Assembly: GCF_001613935.1 (NCBI RefSeq)
Contig: NZ_LQCI01000034.1
Span: 1,031,031 to 1,095,030 of the forward strand
Reading direction: 5' to 3'
Source of the DNA: Amycolatopsis regifaucium
Lineage (GTDB): Bacteria; Actinomycetota; Actinomycetes; Mycobacteriales; Pseudonocardiaceae
DNA length: 64,000 nt
Under the pieces are notes generated by a model. That model worked only from the letters and a program-made list of their open reading frames with translations. It ran no database searches and was not told where the DNA came from. Below, one piece after another: positions 36,068-45,748 of the stretch. Position numbers and translations under genes: made by a program. Positions within the stretch are counted from its first letter, which is position 1; each line of letters opens with the position of its first letter.

Positions 36068-36879
36068 AAAGCCGCTTCGGCCCGGGCGCGCTGACGGTCA
36101 CGACGTGGGTGATCGCGATCCTGTTCGTGTTCCCGCTGCTGTGGATGATCCTCACGGCCTTCAAACAGGAGGCCGACGCCTACACCGATCCGCCACGCCT
36201 GTTCTTCACCCCGACGCTCGACCAGTTCGCCGGCGTCCTCGAACGCGGATTTCTGCCGTACCTCTCGAACTCCGCGTTCGTGACCATCGTGTCGACGGTG
36301 TTCGTGCTGCTGCTGGGCATCCCGGCGGCGTACGCGCTCTCGCTGGCGCCGGTGAAGGGGACGAGCAACGCGCTCGGCTTCTTCCTGTCGACGAAGATGC
36401 TGCCGATCGTGGCGGCGATCATCCCGCTCTACGTGATCTCGCAGAACACGCGGCTGCTCGACAACGTCTGGGCGCTGATCATCCTGTACACCTCGATGAA
36501 CCTGCCGCTGGCCATCTGGATGATGCGGTCGTTCTTCCTCGAAGTGCCGCACGAGATGATCGAAGCCGCCCGGATCGACGGCGCGACCCTGCCGGTGCTG
36601 CTGCGGAAGATCATCATGCCGGTCGTCGCGCCGGGGGTGGCCGCGACCGCGCTGATCTGCGTGATCTTCTCGTGGACCGAATTCTTCTACTCGGTCAACC
36701 TCACCGCCGCGAGGGCGGGGACCGTTCCGGTGTTCCTGGTCGGGTTCATCACCAGCGAAGGGCTGTACTGGGCGCAGCTGTCCGCCGCCGCCCTGCTCGC
36801 GTCGCTGCCGGTGATGATCGTCGGGTGGATCGCGCAGAACCACCTCGTCCGCGGCCTGTCCATGGGCGCGGTCAAGTAG
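36064..36879 (+). CDS. sugar/polyol ABC transporter permease (MalG type)
   Basis: A 271-residue permease with six helices. The EAA loop is EAARIDGATLPVLLRKIIMP, and the final LVRGLSMGAVK tail is standard for MalG-type subunits. It overlaps the first permease by four bases. No ATPase gene follows: a strong hairpin and a convergent ferredoxin gene come next. The importer therefore probably borrows a shared MsiK-like ATPase, as known for many streptomycete sugar transporters. Confidence 0.93.
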   Translation: MKSRFGPGALTVTTWVIAILFVFPLLWMILTAFKQEADAYTDPPRLFFTPTLDQFAGVLERGFLPYLSNSAFVTIVSTVFVLLLGIPAAYALSLAPVKGTSNALGFFLSTKMLPIVAAIIPLYVISQNTRLLDNVWALIILYTSMNLPLAIWMMRSFFLEVPHEMIEAARIDGATLPVLLRKIIMPVVAPGVAATALICVIFSWTEFFYSVNLTAARAGTVPVFLVGFITSEGLYWAQLSAAALLASLPVMIVGWIAQNHLVRGLSMGAVK

Positions 36880-36889
36880 CCCGGGACAA

Positions 36890-36926
36890 CGGAAAGGGCC
36901 GGTCCGCGCAGGACCGGCCCTTTCCG
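36890..36926. terminator. bidirectional hairpin (ABC permease / ferredoxin)
   Basis: A perfect 16-base-pair stem, 36890-36905 and 36911-36926, with loop GCGCA, just after the permease stop and three bases before the ferredoxin stop. Confidence 0.8.
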
Positions 36927-36929
36927 TGC

Positions 36930-37127
36930 CTACTCGGCGAGCGAGATCGCCTGGCTCGGGCAGATGTGCGCGGCGGTGCGCGCGTTCTGCTCCGCGTCGC
37001 CCCCCTGAGGTTCCGGGACCAGCACGATGACCGTCCCGTCGTCCTCGCTCTGATCGAACAGATCGGGATCGGTGAGTACGCACTGGCCCGCGCCCACACA
37101 CCTACCGGCGTCCGCGATGATCTTCAT
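36930..37127 (-). CDS. [3Fe-4S] ferredoxin partner of CYP105
   Basis: A 65-residue cytoplasmic electron carrier. The cluster motif is CVGAGQC at residues 11-17, with Gly-Ala in place of a fourth cysteine, and a final CP at about residue 56, as in streptomycete SuaB/SoyB-type ferredoxins. ATG37127 follows GGAGGA. It begins eight bases after the P450 stop and is clearly co-transcribed with it, giving the P450 its electrons. Confidence 0.95.
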   Translation of the reverse strand: MKIIADAGRCVGAGQCVLTDPDLFDQSEDDGTVIVLVPEPQGGDAEQNARTAAHICPSQAISLAE

Positions 37128-37135
37128 GGCTCCTC

Positions 37136-38350
37136 CTACCAGGTGACCGGAAGCGCGTGGAGGCCGTAGATCGACGAATCGTGCTTGAACGGCAGATCGT
37201 CGACCGGAACGGCGACCCGGATGTCCGGGATACGCCGGAACAACGTATCGAACACGATCTGAAGTTCCATCCGCGCCAGATTCTGGCCGAGACACTGGTG
37301 CGCCCCGAAGCCGAACGCCACATGGTGCCGTGCGCCGCGTTCGATGTCGAAGGCGTCGGGGTTCTCGAAACCCGCCGGGTCGTGGTTGCCGGCGTTGCTC
37401 AGCCCGACCACGCCCTCACCGGCGCGGATGAGCGTGCCGCCGATCTCGACGTCGGCCGTGGCGAAGCGCGAGGTGGCCGTCTCCGCGATCGTGAAGACGC
37501 GAAGGAGCTCCTCGATCGCGGGGAGCGTCTTGCCGGGGTCGGCCTTGATCTTGGCGAGCTGATCGGGGTTCTCCAGCAACGTCACCGTGCCGAGCGAGAT
37601 CATGTTCGCCGTCGTCTCGTGCCCGGCGATGAGCAGCAGGAACGCCAATCCGACGAGTTCGACGTGGTCGGCTTCGCCCGTTTCCCGCTGCTTCAGGATC
37701 TGACGGCCGAGGAGGTCGTCCTCGGTGGCGTTCGCTTCCTTCTTGGTGACGAGTTCGTCGAGATAGCTCTCGAGCTGCTCGAACGCGGTCATCCGTTCTT
37801 CGGCGGTGACCTCCCGGCTGAGCATCCTGGAACTGCAGGATTGGAAGAACTCGTGGTCCGAATAGGGGACGCCGAGCAGTTCGCAGATGACCAGTGACGG
37901 CACCGGCAGCGAAAGCGCCGTGACGAGATCGGCGGGTTTGGGACCGGCGAGCAGGGCGTCGATGTGTTCGTCGACGATCTGCTGGATGCGCGGCTGCAAT
38001 GCCTTCATCCGCTTGACGGTGAATTCGCCGACGACGTCCCGCCTGGCCCGGCCGTGTTCCGGTGGGTCCATCGCGATGAGGGACGGCCGGAAAGGCTTGT
38101 CCTCGCGCCGGATCTGCCGCGCCACCAGCAACGGGAACGACGGATTCTGCCGGTCGGAGCTGAAATGCGGGCTGCTCAGCATTTCGCGGATGTCTTCGAG
38201 CCTGGTCAGTGCCCACGCCGTCTGCCCGGAAGGCAGGCTGACCCGCGAAACCGGACTTTCCTCGCGAAGCTTTTCATACTCCGGAGGCGGCGAAAACGGA
38301 CACTTCCGCGCCAGCGGCAGAGTTGCGGTGGTTTCCTCGACGTCGGTCAT
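37136..38350 (-). CDS. cytochrome P450, CYP105-like
   Basis: A 404-residue soluble P450. The I-helix motif is AGHETT (232-237), ExxR is ELLR (271-274) and the heme-binding segment is FGFGAHQCLGQ with Cys343. The N-terminal CPFSPPPEYEKLRE and FSSDRQNPSFP region strongly resembles CYP105 enzymes, which hydroxylate xenobiotics or secondary metabolites. ATG38350 follows GGAAGGA. No biosynthetic cluster is adjacent, so it is probably an inducible xenobiotic oxidase under the divergent TetR protein. Confidence 0.95.
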   Translation of the reverse strand: MTDVEETTATLPLARKCPFSPPPEYEKLREESPVSRVSLPSGQTAWALTRLEDIREMLSSPHFSSDRQNPSFPLLVARQIRREDKPFRPSLIAMDPPEHGRARRDVVGEFTVKRMKALQPRIQQIVDEHIDALLAGPKPADLVTALSLPVPSLVICELLGVPYSDHEFFQSCSSRMLSREVTAEERMTAFEQLESYLDELVTKKEANATEDDLLGRQILKQRETGEADHVELVGLAFLLLIAGHETTANMISLGTVTLLENPDQLAKIKADPGKTLPAIEELLRVFTIAETATSRFATADVEIGGTLIRAGEGVVGLSNAGNHDPAGFENPDAFDIERGARHHVAFGFGAHQCLGQNLARMELQIVFDTLFRRIPDIRVAVPVDDLPFKHDSSIYGLHALPVTW

Positions 38351-38412
38351 CGGGTTTGTCCTTCCCCGGGTGTCGGGTGAGTCGGGTGCTATTTCGGACA
38401 GAGGGCCCCAAA

Positions 38413-38443
38413 ACATATGCGGATGGTTTTATTCCGCTTATGT
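38413..38443. promoter_or_regulatory. candidate TetR operator in the CYP105 promoter
   Basis: ACATATGCGGA (38413-38423) and TCCGCTTATGT (38433-38443) form an 11-base-arm inverted repeat with one mismatch and a nine-base AT-rich spacer. It lies 63 bases before the P450 ATG, between the P450 and tetR. Confidence 0.6.
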
Positions 38444-38568
38444 CACCCAAGGTACTCAAGTGGAGGCGGGTCGTCCACTCGCGAAGGGGTGGTCCGTCGG
38501 GAAGCGTGAAGCGCGCGTTCGTCCGTGCGAGAATCACGGCGCCGAAGCACCCTTGAAAGGGGGAGGAC

Positions 38569-39210
38569 ATGGCAGCCGACCCCGAGACCCGCTTGCGCGC
38601 CGACGCGCGCCGGAACCGGGATCAGATCCTGGCCGCCGCGAGGGAGATCTTCGCAGCCCAAGGCGCCGAGGTCCCGATGGAAGAGATCGCGCGCGCGGCA
38701 GGCGTCGGCGTCGGCACGCTTTACCGGCGATTCCCCGATCGGGACGCGCTGATCCGGGCGGTCGCCGTCGACAACTTCGACAAGGTCCTCAAGGACGCGA
38801 AGGCGGCGAAAGACCAGGAGTCCTCGAATTGGGACGCGCTGATCCGGCTGCTGCACCAATCGATGGAACTTCAGCTGAGCGTCCAGCTCGCGATGGTGTC
38901 GCAGCGGGCGCTGGCGATCCTGAAGAGCGATCCCGCGATCAAGGCCTTGCGGGACGACCTGCTGGTGGTGCTGGGCGACTTCGTCCAGGGCGCGCAGGCG
39001 GAGGGCAAGCTGCGGACGGACGTCGCCACCGGCGATGTCGCGATGTTGTTCGCGATGTTGCTGCGGCAGATGCCCAGTAAGGGCAAAGAAGTCGCGCGGA
39101 TGGCGACCCGGCGCTGCATCGGGATCATGATCGACGGCTTGCGGGCCGGGCGGAACGAGGCCTTGCCGGGCCGGGCGCTGACCAGCGCCGACCTGGACCC
39201 GAGTGGCTGA
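38569..39210 (+). CDS. TetR-family regulator of the CYP105 operon
   Basis: A 213-residue regulator. The N-terminal HTH is MEEIARAAGVGVGTLYRRFPDRDAL (about 37-61). The C-terminal ligand-binding helices are TetR-like, with no obvious family beyond that. GGGGGAGGAC lies six bases before ATG38569. It is divergent from the P450-ferredoxin pair, with a strong dyad between them, so it most likely represses P450 expression until a ligand binds. Confidence 0.93.
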   Translation: MAADPETRLRADARRNRDQILAAAREIFAAQGAEVPMEEIARAAGVGVGTLYRRFPDRDALIRAVAVDNFDKVLKDAKAAKDQESSNWDALIRLLHQSMELQLSVQLAMVSQRALAILKSDPAIKALRDDLLVVLGDFVQGAQAEGKLRTDVATGDVAMLFAMLLRQMPSKGKEVARMATRRCIGIMIDGLRAGRNEALPGRALTSADLDPSG

Positions 39211-39214
39211 AAGT

Positions 39215-39265
39215 CCGTGAAGGCCTCCTTCCCTACCCTCAAAGTAGGGAAGGAGGCCTTCACGG
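39215..39265. terminator. bidirectional long hairpin (tetR / aldehyde dehydrogenase)
   Basis: A perfect 22-base-pair stem, 39215-39236 and 39244-39265, loop CCTCAAA, four bases after the tetR stop. The arms are nearly the same as those at 45631 and 48847. Confidence 0.8.
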
Positions 39266-39270
39266 CAAGA

Positions 39271-39294
39271 CCGCATTTAGAGGACTAAATGCGG
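39271..39294. repeat. palindrome copy with AGGA loop
   Basis: CCGCATTTAG (39271-39280), loop AGGA and CTAAATGCGG (39285-39294), a perfect 10-base-pair stem. It is an AGGA-loop variant of the GCGTTTAG family and sits between the long hairpin and the short aldehyde dehydrogenase stop. Confidence 0.65.
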
Positions 39295-39301
39295 GAAGTG
39301 G

Positions 39302-40160
39302 CTAGACGCCCAGCGGGTGCCAGACGGTCTTCGCCTCCAGGTACCGGCGCAGTCGCGCGATGTCGGCGTCGGCCGTCCAGTCCGGCTCGGCGTCCGGCAC
39401 GGTCAGGACACGCTTCACGGTGCCCGCGGCGTCACGCGCCAGGTCCGCCCGGGCGGACGGCTCCGCGCCTGTCGGGTCGAGAGCGTTGACGTCTCCGTGC
39501 GAGGCCAGCCACGGACCCAGCTCCGAAGCCCGGCCCGTCAGGATGTTCGCCACCCCGCCCGGCAGGTCGGACGTCGCCAGGACCTCCGACAGGGTGATCG
39601 CGGGCAGCGGCCGCTCCGCGCTGGAGACGACCACCGTCGTCGAGCCCGTCGCCAGCACCGGGGCGAGCACGCTCACCAGACCCAGCAACGACGACTGCTG
39701 CGGCGCCAGCACACCGACGACACCGGTCGGCTCGGGCACGGTGAAGGAGAAGTACGGACCCGCGACCGGGTTGGCCCCGCCGAGCACGGTCGCGATCTTG
39801 TCCGTCCAGCCCGCGTACCAGACCCAGCGGTCGATCGAAGCGTCCACAAGGGACTGTGCCTTCTTCGCCGCGATGCCTTCGGACGCGGCGACCTCCGCGA
39901 TGAACTGCTCGCGGCGACCTTCCAGCATCTCCGCGACCCGGTAGAGTACCTGGCCGCGGTTGTAGGCGGTCGCCGCCGACCAGCCGCCGAAAGCCTTGCG
40001 CGCGGCGGAAACCGCGTCACGGACGTCCTTGCGGGAAGCGTGCGAGGCGTTGGCGAGGAACTTGCCCTTGCTGTCGGTGACCGGGTACACGCGGCCCGAC
40101 TCCGAGCGGGGGAACTTGCCGCCGAGGTAGAGCTTGTAGGTCTTCGCCACCGAAATACGG

Positions 40161-40168
<8 letters not shown>
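39302..40168 (-). CDS. truncated aldehyde dehydrogenase-like protein
   Basis: A 288-residue member of the aldehyde dehydrogenase fold that covers only the N-terminal coenzyme-binding half (normal length is about 480). YKLYLGGKFPRSESGRVYPV and GVVGVLAPQQSSLLGLVSVL are recognisable, but the Pro-Trp-Asn region, the general-base Glu and the catalytic Cys are absent. It is not frameshifted: it has a clean stop and a 30-residue tail of its own. The eight-base overlap with the full-length enzyme upstream suggests a stable partner subunit rather than a random pseudogene. Function is inferred only. Confidence 0.8.
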
Positions 40169-41594
<1,426 letters not shown>

Positions 41595-41597
41595 GGA

Positions 41598-42572
41598 TCA
41601 GTCCACCGTCACGTAGTCGGGACCGCTGTAGTGGCCGTCGGCCTGGGTGCGGCGCTGCAGCAGGAGGTCGTTGAGCAGGCTGGACGCGCCGAACCGGAAC
41701 AGGTCCGGGGTCAGCCACTGCTCGCCGGCGACCTCGTGCACCGCGACCAGGTACTTGATCGCGTCCTTGGTCGTCCGGATGCCGCCGGCGGGTTTGACGC
41801 CGCGCAGTTCACCGGTCTGGACGAACCAGTCGCGTACAGCCTGCAGCATCACGTGCGTGACCGGCAGCGTCGCGGCGGGCGAGACCTTGCCGGTGGAGGT
41901 CTTGATGAAGTCGCCACCGGCCAGCAGCGCGAGCCAGGACGCGCGGCGGACGTTGTCGTAGGTGGCCAGCTCACCGGTCTCGAGGATGACCTTCAGATGC
42001 GCGTCGCCACAGGCGGCCTTGATGGCCTGGATCTCCTCGAAGACCGCCATGAAGCGGCCCTCCAGGAAGGCGCCGCGGTCGATCACCATGTCGATCTCCG
42101 CGGCACCGGCGTCGACGGCGATCTTGGTATCGGCCAGCTTGATCTCGCGGCTCGTGCGGCCCGCCGGGAAACCGGTGGCGACACTCGCGACGTGGATGCC
42201 GGTGCCGCGCAGTGCCTCGACAGCCGTCTCGACCATGTCCGGGTACACGCAGACGGCCGCGACCTTCGGCGTGTCCGGCCGGTCCGGGTCCGGCCGCATG
42301 GCCTTCGCGGCGAGCGCGCGGACCTTGCCGCGGGTGTCGGCGCCTTCGAGGGTCGTCAAGTCGACCATCGAGATGGCGGTGTCGATCGCCCAGAGCTTGG
42401 CGGCCTTCTTGATGCTGCGCGTGCCGAGGCCCGCCGCCCGCTGCTCGACGCCGACCTGGTCGACACCAGGCAGCCCGTGCAGAAACCGGCGCAGGCTCGC
42501 CTCGTCGCGAGTCGCGTCCGCCAGCGGCGACGGGGTGGCCGTCGCCGCTGACGAGCTGGTCGTAGCTGTCAT
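41598..42572 (-). CDS. deoC: deoxyribose-phosphate aldolase
   Basis: A 324-residue class I aldolase splitting 2-deoxyribose-5-phosphate into glyceraldehyde-3-phosphate and acetaldehyde. The Schiff-base lysine lies in GGDFIKTSTGK, and VKVILETGE plus GAAEIDMVIDRG are standard DeoC strands. It is longer at the N-terminus than the usual 220-260 residues. TACACT (42580-42585) is seven bases before ATG42572 with no Shine-Dalgarno, so it is probably leaderless. It completes nucleoside sugar catabolism with deoA and PNP. Confidence 0.95.
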   Translation of the reverse strand: MTATTSSSAATATPSPLADATRDEASLRRFLHGLPGVDQVGVEQRAAGLGTRSIKKAAKLWAIDTAISMVDLTTLEGADTRGKVRALAAKAMRPDPDRPDTPKVAAVCVYPDMVETAVEALRGTGIHVASVATGFPAGRTSREIKLADTKIAVDAGAAEIDMVIDRGAFLEGRFMAVFEEIQAIKAACGDAHLKVILETGELATYDNVRRASWLALLAGGDFIKTSTGKVSPAATLPVTHVMLQAVRDWFVQTGELRGVKPAGGIRTTKDAIKYLVAVHEVAGEQWLTPDLFRFGASSLLNDLLLQRRTQADGHYSGPDYVTVD

Positions 42573-42591
42573 ACAGGTGAGTGTAGGCGGC

Positions 42592-43752
42592 CTACAGGCT
42601 GGGCACCGGGGCCTGGGCGGCGGCGCGGGCGGACACCACCGGCGCGCAGAACTCGCTGATCATCGGGAGCTGGCGCTTGAGCGCGGCGTCCGGTGACGCG
42701 GTGAGGTCCACCGTGGCCAGCGTGGAGATGTTCTTGCCGGAGTCGTCGTGGAAGCTGAGGGTGTGGAAGCCCGGCAGGTCGCCGCCGTGGCCCCAGATGG
42801 AGATGTCCTCGGCGCAGGCGCCCGCGGTCTTGAGGTTCAGCTTCATCAAGCCGAGGCCGTACTCCATGCCGCCGCCGACCGGGACCGTCTTCTTCATCTG
42901 CGTCATCAGGTCGGCGGGAAGCAGACGGCCGCCGAACAGCGCCTCGAAGAAGCGGTTGAGGTCCTTGCCCGAGGACACGATGCCGCCCGCGCCGAAGTAG
43001 CGCGAGTAGTTGTAGGTGGTGACGTCGGTGAGGCCGCGCGGCGCGTCGTACAGCTGCTCGTAGCCGTGGGCGGCCGGGCGGAGCAGGAACGGGAAGTCGC
43101 GGGGGAGCGAGGTGTCGAGCAGGTGAAGCGGCCGGGTGACGCGCTCGGCCAGCACCCGTTCGAGCGGTTTCCGGGTGGTCTTTTCGACGAGCAGGCCGAG
43201 GACGTTGTAGCCGGTGTTGGAGTACGCCCAGCTGGTGCCGGGCTTGAACTGCAGCGGCTGCTTCGACGTGCTCAGCCGGATCTGGTCTTCACTGCCGAAG
43301 TGCTCGAAGCGTTCGGTGTCGACTTCCGGCCACGTCGTCCAGGTGTCCTCGGGGTGCAGGTCACGCGGGAGTCCGCTGGTGTGCTGCAGCAGCTGGCGGA
43401 CGGTGACCGGCTCCGGGTACGGCAAGAGCCCCGGCAGGTAGCGCTGGACGGGTTCGTCCAGTCCCACGCGGTTTTCGGCCACGAGCTGAAGGACCAGCGT
43501 CGCGACGAACACCTTGGACACACTCGCGACCCGCCAGCGGCCTGCGGCGTTCGGTTTGCCCGGTCGGTCGATGTTCGCGACGCCGCTGACGCCGCGGAAA
43601 TCGTCGGCGACGGCGACCATGCCGGGGATACCCGCGGCGACGGCCGCGTCCATCGCCCGCTGGCGCGGGTCGGCCTTTTCGGCGGCGGCCGCCGGGATGG
43701 CGGTGACGGAAAGCAGTGCGGCACAAGCGATCGCGACGAAACTTCGGCGCAT
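42592..43752 (-). CDS. exported serine hydrolase (class C beta-lactamase/DD-peptidase fold)
   Basis: A 386-residue secreted protein. The signal peptide is residues 1-24 (ends IPAAAAEKA). The active site is Ser-Val-Ser-Lys (SVSKVF) with YSNTGYN as the Tyr-x-Asn motif; the third motif is around WGHGGDLPGF, an HxG form used by esterases and D,D-peptidases rather than a KTG. This fits the beta-lactamase-related serine hydrolases (D-aminopeptidase, R61-type or esterase). Substrate is uncertain. GGGGGT lies before the ATG. Confidence 0.88.
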   Translation of the reverse strand: MRRSFVAIACAALLSVTAIPAAAAEKADPRQRAMDAAVAAGIPGMVAVADDFRGVSGVANIDRPGKPNAAGRWRVASVSKVFVATLVLQLVAENRVGLDEPVQRYLPGLLPYPEPVTVRQLLQHTSGLPRDLHPEDTWTTWPEVDTERFEHFGSEDQIRLSTSKQPLQFKPGTSWAYSNTGYNVLGLLVEKTTRKPLERVLAERVTRPLHLLDTSLPRDFPFLLRPAAHGYEQLYDAPRGLTDVTTYNYSRYFGAGGIVSSGKDLNRFFEALFGGRLLPADLMTQMKKTVPVGGGMEYGLGLMKLNLKTAGACAEDISIWGHGGDLPGFHTLSFHDDSGKNISTLATVDLTASPDAALKRQLPMISEFCAPVVSARAAAQAPVPSL

Positions 43753-43773
43753 GCGGTGAACCCCCAGTCCAGA

Positions 43774-44421
43774 TCAGGCTTCCAGTTCGGGTGTGTCCTT
43801 CTTACGCGGTTTCCGCTTCACGACGACGCCGCCCCAGAACGCCAGGCCGGTGATCTTCACCGTCGGCGCTGTCGGCGGCGCCGCGGGCGTCCCGGCGCGG
43901 TCCTCCAGCTCGAAGGCGCCCATGAAGCCGATTCCGGTGACGTCCACGTTGATGTCGTCGGGCACGATGATGTCGATCCCGCCCATGATCGCGACCGCGG
44001 TGATCGTCGAATGTTTCTCGGCGAACCGCGCGTGCCGCAGGTCGAGTTCGGTGCCACCCCAGAACGCGAAGCTGTTGTGCTGCGGCGGGACCACCCAGCT
44101 GCCCTTGCGCGACGCGCCGGACAGGACGGCGATCGACGCGCCGGAGCCGGGGTGCCCGCCGATGCGGTCGTCGGGCAGGCCGAGCGCGCGCGAGGTCGAC
44201 GGTTCGATCGCGGACCTGGACTGCCGAGGCAGATCCGCGGTGACCGGCTTGAGGTCGCCGACGGTTTTGGCCGCGTAGACGGTGGTGAGCCGTTCTTCCA
44301 GTTCGTTGATGGTGATGCGCCCCTCGGACATCGCCGTGTGCAGCACCTGCGCGACCTGCTCACGGTCGGCGTCGGAAATGCGCATCTGATCGGGTCCGGG
44401 TAGGGAGGGCTCTTCGCTCAC
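43774..44421 (-). CDS. DUF1707 protein with cell-wall stress-response-like C-terminus
   Basis: A 215-residue protein without membrane helices. The N-terminal DUF1707 (about 12-65) shows MRISDADREQVAQVLHTAMSEGRIT and LEERLTTVYAAKTVGDL. The C-terminal half repeats short beta-strands (SGASRKGSWVVPPQ, AIMGGIDIIVPDDINV, TGLAFWGGVVVK), as in DUF2154/LiaF-type domains. DUF1707 is thought to bind DNA or act at the membrane, but this is not established. TAGGCT lies seven bases before GTG44421, suggesting a leaderless message. Confidence 0.88.
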   Translation of the reverse strand: MSEEPSLPGPDQMRISDADREQVAQVLHTAMSEGRITINELEERLTTVYAAKTVGDLKPVTADLPRQSRSAIEPSTSRALGLPDDRIGGHPGSGASIAVLSGASRKGSWVVPPQHNSFAFWGGTELDLRHARFAEKHSTITAVAIMGGIDIIVPDDINVDVTGIGFMGAFELEDRAGTPAAPPTAPTVKITGLAFWGGVVVKRKPRKKDTPELEA

Positions 44422-44490
44422 GCGCAGGAGCCTAGCGCTGCCGAGAGGGCCGGGCGTCCATCTTTTGGCCGACAGTGGGATTCTGCCGTG

Positions 44491-44934
44491 ATGGGGAACT
44501 CACTACTCGGTGCGATCGAACTGCCGGACGGCGTCAAAGTACGCGGACGGGGCCTGGGCCGTCACTGGCCGGAGGGGCCGACGCCGGATTTCGGCCTTTA
44601 CTTGGGCGGCGCGAAGCTGCGCCGGAAACACGACCACAAGCTGGACTGGGACCACGAGTGGATCCGCTGGCCCGACTTCCTGCTGCCGATGGACCGGGCG
44701 GAGGCGCGGCGGCAGATCGTGGCCCTGCACGGCCGGGCCGCGGCGGGCGAGAACGTCGAGGTCGCCTGTTACGGCGGGGTGGGGCGGACCGGGACGGTGC
44801 TCTCCTGCTTGGCCACGCTTTCCGGGCTGTCCGCCGAGGAGGCCGTCGCGTGGGCGCGGGCGAACCACCACGAACGTTCGGTGGAGATGCCGTGGCAGCG
44901 CCGCTGGGTCGGCTGGTTCGCGCGGCAGACCTGA
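44491..44934 (+). CDS. small tyrosine-phosphatase-like protein (CX5R)
   Basis: A 147-residue single-domain protein. VACYGGVGRTGTVLSCLATL contains the phosphatase P-loop C-x5-R (CYGGVGR) followed by Thr, as in dual-specificity phosphatases. The usual His before the Cys is Ala here. A general-acid Asp could be in WPDFLLPMD. GATTCT lies six bases before ATG44491 (GTG44488 is an in-frame alternative). It stands 18 bases upstream of upp on the same strand. The substrate is unknown. Confidence 0.82.
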   Translation: MGNSLLGAIELPDGVKVRGRGLGRHWPEGPTPDFGLYLGGAKLRRKHDHKLDWDHEWIRWPDFLLPMDRAEARRQIVALHGRAAAGENVEVACYGGVGRTGTVLSCLATLSGLSAEEAVAWARANHHERSVEMPWQRRWVGWFARQT

Positions 44935-44952
44935 CGGACTAAATTGACCGGC

Positions 44953-45576
44953 ATGGATGTGCACGTCGTTGATCACCCGCTGGCCAAGGCCAGGCTCTCC
45001 ACCATGCGCGACGCGCGCACCGACAGCGCCGCCTTCCGCGCGGCGCTGCACGAACTGACCGTCATGCTGGTCTACGAAGCCACGCGCGACATGCCCGTGC
45101 GGATCGAGCGCATCCATACGCCGGTGGCACGCACCGACGGCTACGCGCTGGCGAGTCCGCCACTGCTGGTGCCGGTGCTCCGGGCGGGGCTCGGGATGGC
45201 GGATCAGGCGCACAAGCTGATCCCCGACGCCCAGATGGGTTTCGTCGGCCTCGCCCGCGACGAAGAGACGCTCAAGCCGACGCCGTATCTGGAGTCACTG
45301 CCCGAATCGCTCGCCGAGCGGCCGGTGATGGTCCTCGACCCGATGCTGGCGACCGGCGGCTCGATGGAGTACACGATCCGGTTGCTCATCGACCGGGGCG
45401 CCACCGACGTCACCGCGATCTGCGCGCTCGCGGCGCCCGAGGGCATCGAGCACCTGGAGAAGACCGGGCTGCCGCTGCGGGTGGTGACCGCGAGCATCGA
45501 CGAGCGGCTCAACGACTCCGGCTTCATCGTGCCCGGCCTCGGGGATGCTGGTGACCGGCAGTACGGCGCCGTCTGA
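44953..45576 (+). CDS. upp: uracil phosphoribosyltransferase
   Basis: A 207-residue enzyme making UMP from uracil and PRPP. The PRPP loop is VLDPMLATGGSMEYTI, with VPVLRAGLGMADQA as the other pocket strand and GFIVPGLGDAGDRQYG as the uracil-binding C-terminal flap. ATG44953 is chosen over TTG44944 because TAAATT (44940-44945) ends seven bases before it and there is no Shine-Dalgarno. Upp recaptures the uracil released by the deoA/cdd route. Confidence 0.97.
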   Translation: MDVHVVDHPLAKARLSTMRDARTDSAAFRAALHELTVMLVYEATRDMPVRIERIHTPVARTDGYALASPPLLVPVLRAGLGMADQAHKLIPDAQMGFVGLARDEETLKPTPYLESLPESLAERPVMVLDPMLATGGSMEYTIRLLIDRGATDVTAICALAAPEGIEHLEKTGLPLRVVTASIDERLNDSGFIVPGLGDAGDRQYGAV

Positions 45577-45581
45577 CCGCC

Positions 45582-45615
45582 CCGGATCGCGTTTAGCCCG
45601 CTAAACGCGATCCGG
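45582..45615. repeat. perfect GCGTTTAG-CCCG-CTAAACGC palindrome copy
   Basis: CCGGATCGCGTTTAG (45582-45596), loop CCCG and CTAAACGCGATCCGG (45601-45615): a perfect 15-base-pair stem, the best copy of the family in the window. It lies five bases after the upp stop. Confidence 0.75.
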
Positions 45616-45630
45616 CCGGTTCGCGCGGTA

Positions 45631-45677
45631 GTGAAGGCCTCCTTCCCTACGCTGAAGGTAAGCAAGGAGGCCTTCAC
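45631..45677. terminator. bidirectional long hairpin (upp / tetR)
   Basis: Arms 45631-45650 and 45658-45677, 18 of 20 pairs matched, loop GCTGAAG. The two mismatches are in the inner stem. It belongs to the GTGAAGGCCTCCTTCCCTAC subgroup also seen at 39215 and 48847. Confidence 0.75.
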
Positions 45678-45720
45678 GGACTGTCAACCGAGCGAACGCG
45701 GCCCAGCTCGACGCCCCGGG

Positions 45721-45744
45721 TCGCGTTTAGCCCGCTGAGCGCGA
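45721..45744. repeat. GCGTTTAG palindrome copy with G-U pairs
   Basis: TCGCGTTTAG (45721-45730), loop CCCG and CTGAGCGCGA (45735-45744). The departures from symmetry allow G-U pairing in RNA, so the stem is retained at RNA level. Confidence 0.6.
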
Positions 45745-45748
45745 GTCG

